From: Verrucomicrobiia bacterium
GTDB taxonomy: Bacteria; Verrucomicrobiota; Verrucomicrobiia; Limisphaerales; CAIMTB01
NCBI GenBank assembly: GCA_019634625.1
Contig: JAHCBA010000034.1
Location: 1 to 64,000, forward strand
Length of the DNA stretch: 64,000 nt
Direction of reading: 5' to 3'
The position numbers and the translations under genes were made by a program. Below, piece after piece: positions 20,148-27,256 of this stretch (within the stretch, counting starts at the first letter, position 1; each line of letters starts with the position of its first letter). The notes below the pieces were generated by a model. The model searched no databases. It worked only from the letters and a program-made list of their open reading frames with translations, and was not told the DNA's origin.

Positions 20148-20265
20148 CAGTTCCAGTGTGGGAGTCATGCGTCAGCGCGGCGTCCTTCATGGATTGCTTC
20201 ACTTCGAACCGGCGCGGAGGTTTGCTCGCGTCGGCGGGGATGGTTTCGTAAGCGTAAGCAGGCAT
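20148..20265 (-). pseudogene. FmdB-like zinc-ribbon protein, N-terminal fragment
   Basis: About 38 residues, MPAYAYETIPADASKPPRRF then EVKQSMKDAALTHDSHTGT, match the start of small verrucomicrobial FmdB/CxxC regulatory proteins (usually followed by GxPVRRVISGG). The rest is missing and the frame runs into the signal peptide of the TonB-receptor fragment, so the chimera could in principle be translated but would not be useful. Confidence 0.6.
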
Positions 20266-20345
20266 GGTCGGTTATGAATCAAGGTTGAAGGTGGGTTGCA
20301 GATGCCGGGTCGACTTGGCGGCGAGCCGGGACTACGGTGTCGAGC

Positions 20346-20618
20346 ATGACGAAGACGGCGGATGTGAAAGACGTGGCGGCCAACTTCACCCACTGGCTGA
20401 AGGAGGTCGCCGCCGGCCATGAGGTGGTGGTGACCGAAAACGACCGCCCGGTGGCGCGGGTGCTGGCGGCGGCGGAGGAAGCGCGGTCCCTCCCCCAACC
20501 GGCCGGCCAGCCGACCACCCCGGCCCCGCTTGGACTGCCGGTCTTCCACGGCCACAAGGTGCTCACCCCGCACATCACCTCGGCCGAAATCGCCGAGGAG
20601 ATGTTTGACCGCCGATGA
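20346..20618 (+). CDS. Phd/YefM-type antitoxin, copy 2
   Basis: A 90-residue antitoxin, MTKTADVKDVAANFTHWLKE then VAAGHEVVVTENDRPVARVL, closely similar to that at 10877 in the first 45 residues. The second half differs except for the end (SAEIAEEMFDRR). The stop overlaps the toxin start. It lies between the TonB/FmdB fragments and the broken second COG0523 gene, just as the first copy lies beside a broken COG0523 gene. Confidence 0.85.
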   Translation: MTKTADVKDVAANFTHWLKEVAAGHEVVVTENDRPVARVLAAAEEARSLPQPAGQPTTPAPLGLPVFHGHKVLTPHITSAEIAEEMFDRR

Positions 20619-21043
20619 CCGGCGTGGACGCCAACATCCTCGTGGCGCTGGCCATCGGCGGTCATCCACTGCAATCCCGGTCGGTCCAATGGGTGGCCGC
20701 CGAACTGGCCGCCGGCCGGCGTCTGGTCACCACGGCGGCCGTATTGGCGGAGTTCCTTCATGTCTCCACCGACTCGCGGCGGTTCAGCCCGCCGTTGTTG
20801 ATGGAAGAAGCCCTCAGTTGGGTGGAGGCCTGGCTGGCGAAGGAGGAAACGGTGATCCTGGCAGTCGAGGAAACCGATGTGCGGCTGTGCCTTCGCTGGC
20901 TGGGAGAGCGACGCCTCGGCCGCAAGCGCATCCTCGACACCCAGCTCGCCGCGACGCTCCACCGCCACGGGGTGCGCCGGTTGCTCACGTCGAACCCCGA
21001 CGACTTCCGCGTCTTTGGAGTGTTCGAGTTGATCGTGCCGTGA
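20615..21043 (+). CDS. vapC: PIN-domain toxin (VapC type), copy 2
   Basis: A 142-residue PIN-domain RNase: VDANILVALA, AVLAEFLHVSTDSRRF, KRILDTQLAATLHRHGVRRL and LLTSNPDDFRVFGVFELIVP. All acidic positions are present. It is coupled to its antitoxin by overlap. Only 15 bp after its stop the broken COG0523 gene ends on the other strand. Confidence 0.88.
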   Translation: MTGVDANILVALAIGGHPLQSRSVQWVAAELAAGRRLVTTAAVLAEFLHVSTDSRRFSPPLLMEEALSWVEAWLAKEETVILAVEETDVRLCLRWLGERRLGRKRILDTQLAATLHRHGVRRLLTSNPDDFRVFGVFELIVP

Positions 21044-21058
21044 AACGGATCGCATCGG

Positions 21059-21549
21059 TCAGTTCCTGATCAGGGTTTCGCCTTTTTCGGCCGGCCATTC
21101 CTCCGCCGTGACGGGACGCCATTCGGGGAATGGATCGGGAAGCTGGGACCACGCCTTGGGGCCGGCCTTCATCTCGCGCGCGGATTGAGCTTCGTGAGAA
21201 TGGCGCGCAGGGACTTTCGTTCCGCGGCGGTGACGAGGTCGGTCTTGTTCAGCACGATCACGTCGCAGAACTCGACTTGATCAATGAGCAAATCGGTGAC
21301 GGTGCGCTCATCGTCGGCGTTGAGCGCGGCGCGACGTTCCTTGCGCGAGAGCTTCGCGCCGCCGTTGGCCACCAGCGCGTCGTCGATGTTCACCTCGCTC
21401 ATGTCATTGACGATGACGGCCACGCGGAGGCCTTCGCGGATGTGGAGGACGTGGTTGAGGAGAGTGGTTTTGCCGGCACCGGGAAATCCGGACAGGACGG
21501 TCACGGGCAGCGGTTTAAAGGACTTGGATCGTGCAGTATTCATCGTCAT
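21059..21549 (-). pseudogene. COG0523 (CobW-like) GTPase with two internal deletions
   Basis: Begins exactly like the intact copy: [20 protein letters not shown] then [15 protein letters not shown], and [20 protein letters not shown]. It then jumps from LSRKE to [20 protein letters not shown], losing about 110 residues with the CxCC motif, keeps IVLNKTDLV, and at LNPR is joined out of frame to the last 37 codons ([20 protein letters not shown]), losing most of the CobW_C domain. It keeps a P-loop and NKTD but cannot bind metal through CxCC. The 5' end and first 15 residues are nearly identical at DNA level to the gene at 19396, so the two arose by duplication or gene conversion. Confidence 0.88.
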
Positions 21550-21682
21550 GGCAAGGTGCAATGCACCACGCAGACCCCGGAGGTCAGCGCACCGACCGCA
21601 TCCGCCTGCGGTCGGTACGCCAGCAGGGCTCGTCCGGCGCCGTAACTCGCCGGCGGTCGCTGCAGTTCGCTGTCACTCATGT

Positions 21683-22561
21683 TCAAAGGGAATAGCGGGC
21701 ACGCACCCACACAACGCCTTCCGTGCCCAGCGGCAGTTCGCCCTGCCAGAACCCAGCCGCATCAAGCCTCGGCCTTTCGTCCGGTACCGCGGACCACTGG
21801 GCCCACGGACCACCTTCGGCGCTGTGTTCAAACATCACCTCCATGCCAGGTTCCCCCCGCAGCGCGAGCACCCATGCGCCTCGCCCAGCCCGTTCCACCG
21901 CCTCAAACCGCAGCGGCAGAAGCCTCACCTCGAAATGGTAGGCCACCGGTTCGCTCCGGCTGATCTCACCCGTCGCCACCAGACGTCCCGATGCGCCAAG
22001 GAGGACCCGGTACCGGCCCGGAGCTGTGAAGGCCCAGTTCAGGTGCAGATGCCCTCCCACCGCCGGAACGCTCAGCACGTCCGCCTCCGCATCCACTCCA
22101 TCGCGGGTGGCCATCGACACCACCGGCGCCCCGAGGGCCGTCGTGGTGAACAGCGCGAAGTCGCCCGGTCCCTCGAAGGCCTCCAGATGCAGCCGCACCT
22201 GGTTGTTCGCAAACACCCCCGGCCCGATGGCCGACGTTCCCACCCCGAGATCCAGAATCCCTTCCACCGCATGCTGCGGCAGAATCCAAACCGGATCCCC
22301 CGGCGTCCCCAGGAATGCGGCGTAGCGTGGGTCGTCAGCGATGACACCCCTGGCCGCCGGCGACACCACGAGAAGGACGTCGGCCGGGTCGGACCGCCCC
22401 GAATCGAAATCGTACACATGAAGATCCCAGCGCCCCTGCCCATACCCGATCTGGACATGCACATGCGCTGCGGCGGTCACCCCGGCCAGCATGGCCGCGA
22501 ATCCCATCGCCGGGAGTCCTTTCAAACGCCACCTCATTTTCGACCGCACGATTGGAGACAT
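21683..22561 (-). CDS. Secreted choice-of-anchor M domain protein
   Basis: A 292-residue exported protein starting MSPIVRSKMRWRLKGLPAMG, with a hydrophobic signal segment MGFAAMLAGVTAAAHVHVQI. GAGGAA lies 5 bp before the ATG at 22561. One anchor-M domain follows: GRWDLHVYDFDSGRSDPADV, FLGTPGDPVWILPQHAVEGI, GVFANNQVRLHLEAFEGPGD, VSMATRDGVDA and GGHLHLNWAFTAPGRYRVLL. The C-terminus (from LRFEAVERAGRGAWVLALRG) is a beta-rich module common at the end of verrucomicrobial secreted proteins. His-rich spots at AAAHVHVQIG and GGHLHLNW could bind metal. It lies downstream of the All3515-type gene and is separated from it by a terminator. Confidence 0.85.
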   Translation of the reverse strand: MSPIVRSKMRWRLKGLPAMGFAAMLAGVTAAAHVHVQIGYGQGRWDLHVYDFDSGRSDPADVLLVVSPAARGVIADDPRYAAFLGTPGDPVWILPQHAVEGILDLGVGTSAIGPGVFANNQVRLHLEAFEGPGDFALFTTTALGAPVVSMATRDGVDAEADVLSVPAVGGHLHLNWAFTAPGRYRVLLGASGRLVATGEISRSEPVAYHFEVRLLPLRFEAVERAGRGAWVLALRGEPGMEVMFEHSAEGGPWAQWSAVPDERPRLDAAGFWQGELPLGTEGVVWVRARYSL

Positions 22562-22581
22562 CCGTTCCTCTGGAAAATCAC

Positions 22582-22619
22582 GGCGGGTTCCGGCACACAC
22601 GGATTTCCCGGAACCCGCC
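22582..22619 (-). terminator. Intrinsic terminator of the All3515-type gene
   Basis: GGCGGGTTCCGG and CCGGAACCCGCC form a perfect 12-bp stem around a 14-base loop. On the minus strand it lies 25 bp after the stop at 22644 and is followed by GTGATTTTCC. It separates the All3515-type gene from the choice-of-anchor M gene at 22561. Confidence 0.75.
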
Positions 22620-22643
22620 GCCCTTCTCATCGAAGGCGTTTGC

Positions 22644-23687
22644 TTACTGCACCGCCGGCGTCGTCTTCCGAAGCCGGTAGAAGTTTCTCTCCGCCGTCAC
22701 CGGAAGCGTCAGCTCCTTGGTGGTGGTGGTCTGCGTGTGCAGCGTGTCCTCGCCCGCCGGAAACGGAATGTCCGTCCACGGCCCGTCCGCGTTCGGCGCC
22801 GCCTCCAGCACATACCCCTCCGTCACCAGCGGCATCGTCAGGGTCACGGTCCGCGCAATCGCCAGAGTCGCCGGCTCGGGAACGCGCAGATCGAGGAAGA
22901 ACCGGCCCGACGACGGAAACGGGGTGTGTCCATCCGCGTCGTTGATGTCCACGAGCCGAAACTCGGCGTGATACGCACCCGGCGTCGCGTCCGCCGCGGT
23001 CCAGAACACCGGCAGATACTCGAAGCCGGCATCGTTGCCATCGCCCAGGACCTGCCGGTCCCCCGGGTTCGCCAGGATGGGTTCCCCGGCCGCGTTGGCG
23101 ATGTGCAACCCCTCAGACTTGGAGACCAGTTCGAGGGCGATGACGGCATCCGTCATCAGGTTGGTGCGGGTGCCCGCACTGCTGTAGAACATGAAATGCT
23201 CACTCGATCCCGGACCGAACGAGGCGAGGCTGTGCACCGAGCGAAACCGGAAGTCACTGTAATGCTCGACGTGCTTCCTGCTGATCAGCCTGCCCGCCCA
23301 CACGGCGTTGGTGTCGGTGACCAGCGTGATTCCGGGCAGCGCGGTATAGACCTCCGGAATCCGGTTGCCGGCGCTGGTGTCGTTGACGGTCGGGTTGTCG
23401 GCCGGACCGCTGTAGGAGTAGCCGCCAATGCCGTGGTAATGGTTCCCGGCAAATTCGCCGTAGCGATAGTGATGGGCGTAGAGAAGGGTCAATCGCCCGA
23501 AGTTGGGGTTGTCCTTTCCGGCATAGGTTCCCGACGGAAAGACGGCCCGGCCGTCGATGCCGACATAGAGGTTCACCATCTGGGCCGGGGCCGATAGAGC
23601 CAGGCCGCCTCCCGCGGCGAGGATCAGGACCAGGATGCGTTGCGTGAGAGACAATGGACGACGAGTCATTCGATTTCTTTGGATCAT
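22644..23687 (-). CDS. All3515-type secreted protein (Zur-repressed family in cyanobacteria)
   Basis: A 347-residue exported protein (ATG 23687; ATG 23669 possible). After the signal peptide (RILVLILAAGGGLALSAPAQ) come MVNLYVGIDGRAVFPSGTYA, PNFGRLTLLYAHHYRYGEFA, NHYHGIGGYSYSGP, RFRSVHSLASFG, EHFMFYSSAGTRTNL, VIALELVSKSEGLHIANAAG and FEYLPVFWTAADATPGAYHA. This order and wording match the family annotated from Anabaena All3515, a Zur-regulated PEP-CTERM protein. Here the PEP-CTERM anchor is replaced by the FYRLRKTTPAV-type tail. His clusters (AHHYRYGEF; GNHYHG) suggest metal binding. A Zur-like palindrome lies about 50 bp upstream. Function is unknown; zinc scavenging at the surface is inferred. 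Confidence 0.75.
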   Translation of the reverse strand: MIQRNRMTRRPLSLTQRILVLILAAGGGLALSAPAQMVNLYVGIDGRAVFPSGTYAGKDNPNFGRLTLLYAHHYRYGEFAGNHYHGIGGYSYSGPADNPTVNDTSAGNRIPEVYTALPGITLVTDTNAVWAGRLISRKHVEHYSDFRFRSVHSLASFGPGSSEHFMFYSSAGTRTNLMTDAVIALELVSKSEGLHIANAAGEPILANPGDRQVLGDGNDAGFEYLPVFWTAADATPGAYHAEFRLVDINDADGHTPFPSSGRFFLDLRVPEPATLAIARTVTLTMPLVTEGYVLEAAPNADGPWTDIPFPAGEDTLHTQTTTTKELTLPVTAERNFYRLRKTTPAVQ

Positions 23688-23699
23688 GGGTTTCAACAG

Positions 23700-23721
23700 C
23701 CCGCCGGGTTGCCCCGGCGGG
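23700..23721 (-). promoter_or_regulatory. Hairpin in the leader of the All3515-type gene
   Basis: CCCGCCGGG and CCCGGCGGG form a 9-bp stem with a four-base loop, between the candidate operator (23737-23751) and the start codon (23687). No U-tract follows on the minus strand, so it is not an obvious terminator; it may stabilise the leader or limit translation. Confidence 0.5.
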
Positions 23722-23736
23722 AAAGGGGTCTGTAAA

Positions 23737-23751
23737 TGCGAATCGTTTGCA
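23737..23751. promoter_or_regulatory. Candidate Zur-like operator, site 1
   Basis: TGCGAATCGTTTGCA, a near-palindrome TGCnAA-N3-TTnGCA inside the longer AAATGCGAATCGTTTGCAAT. It stands 50 bp upstream of the All3515-type gene. A very similar 15-mer (TGCAATTCGTTTGCA) heads the znu cluster at 30600. The layout resembles Fur-family boxes (Zur, Fur, Mur) of other phyla; binding by Zur is inference. Confidence 0.55.
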
Positions 23752-23800
23752 ATTTGGAGCAAGACCGGTTCTGGCAGGGAGAATTCAGCGCAGAGGTCCG

Positions 23801-23841
23801 GTGCACCCGCCGTCGCAGCCTGCACCGCGGCGGCGGGGCAC
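23801..23841 (-). terminator. Probable terminator after the PEP-CTERM anchor-M gene
   Basis: GTGCACCCGCCG and CGGCGGCGGGGCAC pair with one bulge around a GC-rich loop, 22 bp after the minus-strand stop at 23864. It is imperfect and lacks a clear T-run, so the call is moderate. Confidence 0.45.
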
Positions 23842-23863
23842 CCGAAGAATCAGCCGGCCCGAA

Positions 23864-24622
23864 TCACTGCTGTCCCGCCCGCCGCCGCCACTGGCGCACG
23901 CCCAGGAAGCCGGCCAGGCCCAGGGCCATCGCCAGTCCGATCTCGCCCGGTTCCGGAACGGCCGTCACCCCGAAGGTGAAGGTCTCGCTGGCCGAGATCA
24001 GTCCGTCCACCGTGTGCATTCCGTTCCACTGGAAGGTGACATCGTAGATGCCCGGCTCGGTGAAGCCGAAATTGAAATGGGCATGCCCGCCCGGGGTCAT
24101 GGCGTAGAGATCAGTGCCATCAATGCCGTTGCTGGTCGTCATATGCACAGTCGGACCGAACAACCCGTCCTGCCAGAGTGAGAAATGGCCGCCTGCCGGA
24201 CCGCTGACACTGACCAGTGAGATCGTCAGACTGCTCCACTCGCTGCCGGTGAGTTCCTCGCTGGCAATGCCGAGAAACGGCTTCCCCGAATCCTCGATCT
24301 GCGGCAGGTACCACAGCGGGCTCCCCTCGGCGATCCCCAGAAAATCCCACTGCGACCCGGGCGGACGCGCAATGGACGGATCCGGCACATAGGCCAGCAC
24401 CTCGTGGGCTTCGAACTCACCGTCACTCCCCAGCGGACTTCCGTTGACGACGGCGTCGGAGTGCAGGTGCCAGTGGGGCTCGAAGGCCCCATCCTCGTAG
24501 GCGAGGCCGATGTCGCCGTGGCCGGCGGTGTAGATGAACTGGCCGTGCGCCAGAGGCGCGGCCATCGAGGCCAGCGCCACCGCGGCCGGCGCCCAGAGGG
24601 TAACAGCATTCTTCATTGGCAT
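23864..24622 (-). CDS. PEP-CTERM choice-of-anchor M protein
   Basis: A 252-residue exported protein. Signal peptide MPMKNAVTLWAPAAVALASM; anchor-M domain with YTAGHGDIGLAYEDGAFEPH, WHLHSDAVVNG, WDFLGIAEGSPLWYLPQIED, FLGIASEELTGSEWSSLTIS, GHFSLWQDGLFGPTVHMTTS and GGHAHFNFGFTEPGIYDVTF. The C-terminus VPEPGEIGLAMALGLAGFLG followed by RQWRRR is a PEP-CTERM sorting signal (VPEP, hydrophobic helix, Arg cluster), so the protein is handed to exosortase and probably stays on the surface. His residues are frequent in the strands (HWHLHS, GGHAHF). It lies between the znu cluster terminator and the All3515-type gene. Confidence 0.88.
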   Translation of the reverse strand: MPMKNAVTLWAPAAVALASMAAPLAHGQFIYTAGHGDIGLAYEDGAFEPHWHLHSDAVVNGSPLGSDGEFEAHEVLAYVPDPSIARPPGSQWDFLGIAEGSPLWYLPQIEDSGKPFLGIASEELTGSEWSSLTISLVSVSGPAGGHFSLWQDGLFGPTVHMTTSNGIDGTDLYAMTPGGHAHFNFGFTEPGIYDVTFQWNGMHTVDGLISASETFTFGVTAVPEPGEIGLAMALGLAGFLGVRQWRRRAGQQ

Positions 24623-24667
24623 GTTGGATTCAGGTTGGGTCTGTGTGACAGGGCCCTGCACCAAACT

Positions 24668-24694
24668 CCCCGCCGGCGCCCTGGACCGGCGGGG
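24668..24694 (-). terminator. Terminator of the znu cluster
   Basis: CCCCGCCGG and CCGGCGGGG form a perfect 9-bp stem with a 9-base loop, 11 bp after the stop of the His-rich lipoprotein gene (24706) on the minus strand. It marks the end of the coupled operon. Confidence 0.65.
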
Positions 24695-24705
24695 AAATCG
24701 AACGG

Positions 24706-25182
24706 TCATCGTTCCGGATATTCGAACCGCACATCCGAGAACCTCTGACCCCGGATCTCAATGGCTGGCACCGTGGCGGTGAACCGCTCGAGGCCCTTCA
24801 GCCATTCCGCCTCCGCCCGGAACTGCGAGGTGTTGCCCGCCGTCTCCCCGGTCGCGTCGTTCGCCACCGGAACCAGTGACAATGCGTGGACCTCGCTCCC
24901 TGCCTGTACGGTCAGATCCAGGTTGGCCCAGGGAACCCGCACGAAATGTTCGGCATGCGCATCCATCACCCAGACGCCAAGCACGCCCGCCTCCCGGTCG
25001 TGGAGGACATCGAGATGAAACTGGTGATCGCCCAGTTCGACGGCCACCCCGCCGCGCGGTGACGCATGCCGATGCCCGCCGCCCGAAGGATGGTGGTGGT
25101 GGTGGGACTCCCCGCACCCGGGACCGATCAGGAGGGCGAGCGCGGCGAACAGCAGACTGTTGAGGATTCGATTCATAATCAT
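24706..25182 (-). CDS. Small His-rich putative lipoprotein
   Basis: A 158-residue protein, MIMNRILNSLLFAALALLIG then PGCGESHHHHHPSGGGHRHA. Cys23 after the hydrophobic stretch is a plausible lipidation site although the lipobox (GPGC) is imperfect. A run of five His plus HRH follows directly. The remainder is a beta-type domain (VAVELGDHQFHLDVLHDREA, VLGVWVMDAHAEHFVRVPWA). The start at 25182 overlaps the stop of the upstream anchor-M gene (ATGA), making it the last gene of the znu operon. A zinc-binding lipoprotein that feeds the importer is the natural reading, by analogy with ZinT- or AztD-type helpers, but it is not homologous to those as far as I can see. Confidence 0.8.
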   Translation of the reverse strand: MIMNRILNSLLFAALALLIGPGCGESHHHHHPSGGGHRHASPRGGVAVELGDHQFHLDVLHDREAGVLGVWVMDAHAEHFVRVPWANLDLTVQAGSEVHALSLVPVANDATGETAGNTSQFRAEAEWLKGLERFTATVPAIEIRGQRFSDVRFEYPER

Positions 25183-26423
25183 GGTTTCAGTTGGTACCGG
25201 ACACGGTACAGGGTCGCCCCCCCCTCCGTCAGCGGAACAACGCCGGGCCATCGAAGGGTGACTTTCGCCCCCTCCGGTCCGGGAACCGGCTCGGAAACCT
25301 CGGGTGCCGCTCCGACCGGGCCCCATGCCCCTCCCACAAAGGGACTCCTCAGCAACTCGATCTCCAGGTCGCTCCGATCCGCCAGCACCTCCACTCCCAC
25401 CCACACGCGGACTCCCCCTTCCCCGTGCTCCAACTGGATCCAGGGCTGACCCGTGTCGGGGGCGTCCGCCCGGGTTGGATCCGTCCCCAGGGCGTACTCC
25501 TCGAGATTGCGACGTCCATCGGCGTCAGGGTCCGCGTCGGGCCCGATGACTTCCGGATTCGTCGTTGCCGGCCAGTGACGGGCCTGCCAGAGGGCGAACG
25601 CACCCGGCTCCGGCTCGGGCTCCGGCACCGGCTCGACGTGAAACACGAAGGTAGTGGGCAGGCTTTCCAACGGCGTTGCCATGCCTTGACCCGGCCCGGA
25701 GGCGTGGAAGGTCACCCGATAGACCCCGTTCGAGGTGAATCCCCAGTTCGCGTGCGAATGGCTCCCCACCGCCAGCGGAAACCGATCCCCGGGGTCCAGC
25801 CCATCCCGCGAGTTCATGAAGAACTCGAAGGTCCCGAACCCGGATTGCCACAGGAAGAAATGGCCGGGCCCCTCGATGCCGACCAGACGCACCGCCAGTG
25901 GCCCCGCGAAGACACCGGTCGGGTTGCCTTCCGCAGAGAACCCGAGAAACGGCAGATCGGGCTCCTGCGCCTGCGGCAACACCCACAGGGCCTCGCCCAT
26001 CTGGCCAAGCGGCGGAAAGTCCATGGGCAGTTCCAGCCGCCCGGTCTCACCCACCACCAGGATCACGTCCCCCGCTGCGTACTCACGCCGGGCATCGCCA
26101 TCCGCGATCACCAACTCCAGAGGCGGCGTCCGGTCCGCGTGGTACGCCACCCGAAGATCCAGATGCCCCGACGTCAACCGCACCGGTTCCTCCCCGCTCA
26201 CCCCTCCCCAGGCCAGTGCCCCGGAAAGCAAAAACCCCGCGATCCCCGCTCCGCGACGACCGGCATTCCACCTTCGCCACGCGGGATTGGGCGGACTGCC
26301 ACGCCCCGAGGCGCTGCAGTCCGCCGTCTTCACACCACCCACCCTCCGCTGGCAACGTCGCCAGTCGGAAACCGGTTCCGGCACCCGTGCGCTCACGCTG
26401 ATCCGACCTTCGTCCCGCTTCAT
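25179..26423 (-). CDS. Choice-of-anchor M protein within the znu operon
   Basis: A 414-residue protein whose start (26423) overlaps the ZnuB-like gene and whose stop overlaps the lipoprotein gene. The first 60 residues are Arg-rich before a hydrophobic segment (AGIAGFLLSGALAWGGVSGE), so the true signal peptide may begin at an internal start. Anchor-M domain: LTSGHLDLRVAYHADRTPPL, EALWVLPQAQEPDLPFLGFS, GVFAGPLAVRLVGIEGPGHF, FFMNSRDGLDPGDRFPLAVG and SHSHANWGFTSNGVYRVTFH. Then a proline/glutamate linker (EPVPEPEPEPG) and a calcium-binding TSP3-like stretch (DADPDADGRRNLEEYALGTD). In actinobacteria this domain is known from anchored-repeat ABC transporter loci; here it is truly inside the importer operon. 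Role: surface metal capture, inferred. Confidence 0.85.
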   Translation of the reverse strand: MKRDEGRISVSARVPEPVSDWRRCQRRVGGVKTADCSASGRGSPPNPAWRRWNAGRRGAGIAGFLLSGALAWGGVSGEEPVRLTSGHLDLRVAYHADRTPPLELVIADGDARREYAAGDVILVVGETGRLELPMDFPPLGQMGEALWVLPQAQEPDLPFLGFSAEGNPTGVFAGPLAVRLVGIEGPGHFFLWQSGFGTFEFFMNSRDGLDPGDRFPLAVGSHSHANWGFTSNGVYRVTFHASGPGQGMATPLESLPTTFVFHVEPVPEPEPEPGAFALWQARHWPATTNPEVIGPDADPDADGRRNLEEYALGTDPTRADAPDTGQPWIQLEHGEGGVRVWVGVEVLADRSDLEIELLRSPFVGGAWGPVGAAPEVSEPVPGPEGAKVTLRWPGVVPLTEGGATLYRVRYQLKP

Positions 26424-27256
26424 GCTCCACCTCCGCCTTCGATGCGCGCCATCAGCCACCGTCCGCCCCAGGCCAGCCACAGCATGGCCGCCAGCAACGC
26501 CACGATGACCTGTCCCGGCGGATAGTCCCACGCGTGCGCCAGCACCAACCCCGGGACCAGGGCCAGTCCGCACACCGCGGGGGCCAGCAGGAAAAGGGTC
26601 GAGGCCCGGCGACACCACTGCCGCGCCACCAAGGCCGGCAACGTCAGGCACCCGAAGGTGAACAGCAGCCCCGAGGTGTGAATCGACAGCCCGGTCACCA
26701 ATCCCAGCGCCGTGGCAATGGCCAGCGACCAGACCGCGATCGGGATGCCCACCGCCGCCGCCATCACCGGGTCCCCGAGATACAACACCAGCCGGGCCCG
26801 CAGCACCAAAAGGGTGACCATCGACGCCGCGGCGAGCAGTCCATAGAGCAGGGCATCTCCCGGCGTGGCCCCGATCAGGCTCGAAGCGAGCAACGCCTGC
26901 ACCTGCTTCATCCCCAGCGCCTGGTGCGCCAGCAGCAGAATGGTCAGACTGGACGCCACCAGGAACACCCATGCCGCCGTTTCCTCGCGCCGATGCGCAT
27001 CCCGCGCCCGGCTCCCCGCGGTCAGAAGCGCCGCCCCCACGCTGAACCCCACCGCCAGCACCCACGGCGGTCCCCAACCGGACGCCAGACTCACCGCCAC
27101 GCCCAGCATCGAGGCCTGGGCCACCGCCACCGCCAGAAACACCTGCCCCTGCGCCACCACCAGCACCCCCACCGATGCCAGCAGCAACCCCGAGAACACC
27201 GCCGTCAGGTAGGTGTCCCGGAACATGCCCCACGTCTCGATGAAGGTTTCGATCAT
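26420..27256 (-). CDS. znuB: ZnuB-like ABC-3 family metal permease
   Basis: A 278-residue polytopic protein of the ABC-3 family (ZnuB, MntB, TroC). About eight hydrophobic helices are visible, among them YLTAVFSGLLLASVGVLVVA, FLAVAVAQASMLGVAVSLAS, VWSLAIATALGLVTGLSIHT, GLLFTFGCLTLPALVA and VIVALLAAMLWLAWGGRWLM. It forms the channel of the importer with the ATPase encoded just upstream; both ends overlap their neighbours by ATGA. Zinc rather than manganese is suggested by the COG0523, MerC and All3515-type neighbours; the sequence alone does not decide this. Confidence 0.85.
   Translation of the reverse strand: MIETFIETWGMFRDTYLTAVFSGLLLASVGVLVVAQGQVFLAVAVAQASMLGVAVSLASGWGPPWVLAVGFSVGAALLTAGSRARDAHRREETAAWVFLVASSLTILLLAHQALGMKQVQALLASSLIGATPGDALLYGLLAAASMVTLLVLRARLVLYLGDPVMAAAVGIPIAVWSLAIATALGLVTGLSIHTSGLLFTFGCLTLPALVARQWCRRASTLFLLAPAVCGLALVPGLVLAHAWDYPPGQVIVALLAAMLWLAWGGRWLMARIEGGGGA

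Noticed and set aside
21553-21565. GGTGCAATGCACC palindrome upstream of the deleted COG0523 copy as a further Zur box
   Set aside because: It shares only TGCAA with the sites at 23737 and 30600, and the spacing of its half-sites is different. No equivalent is found before the intact copy at 19396.
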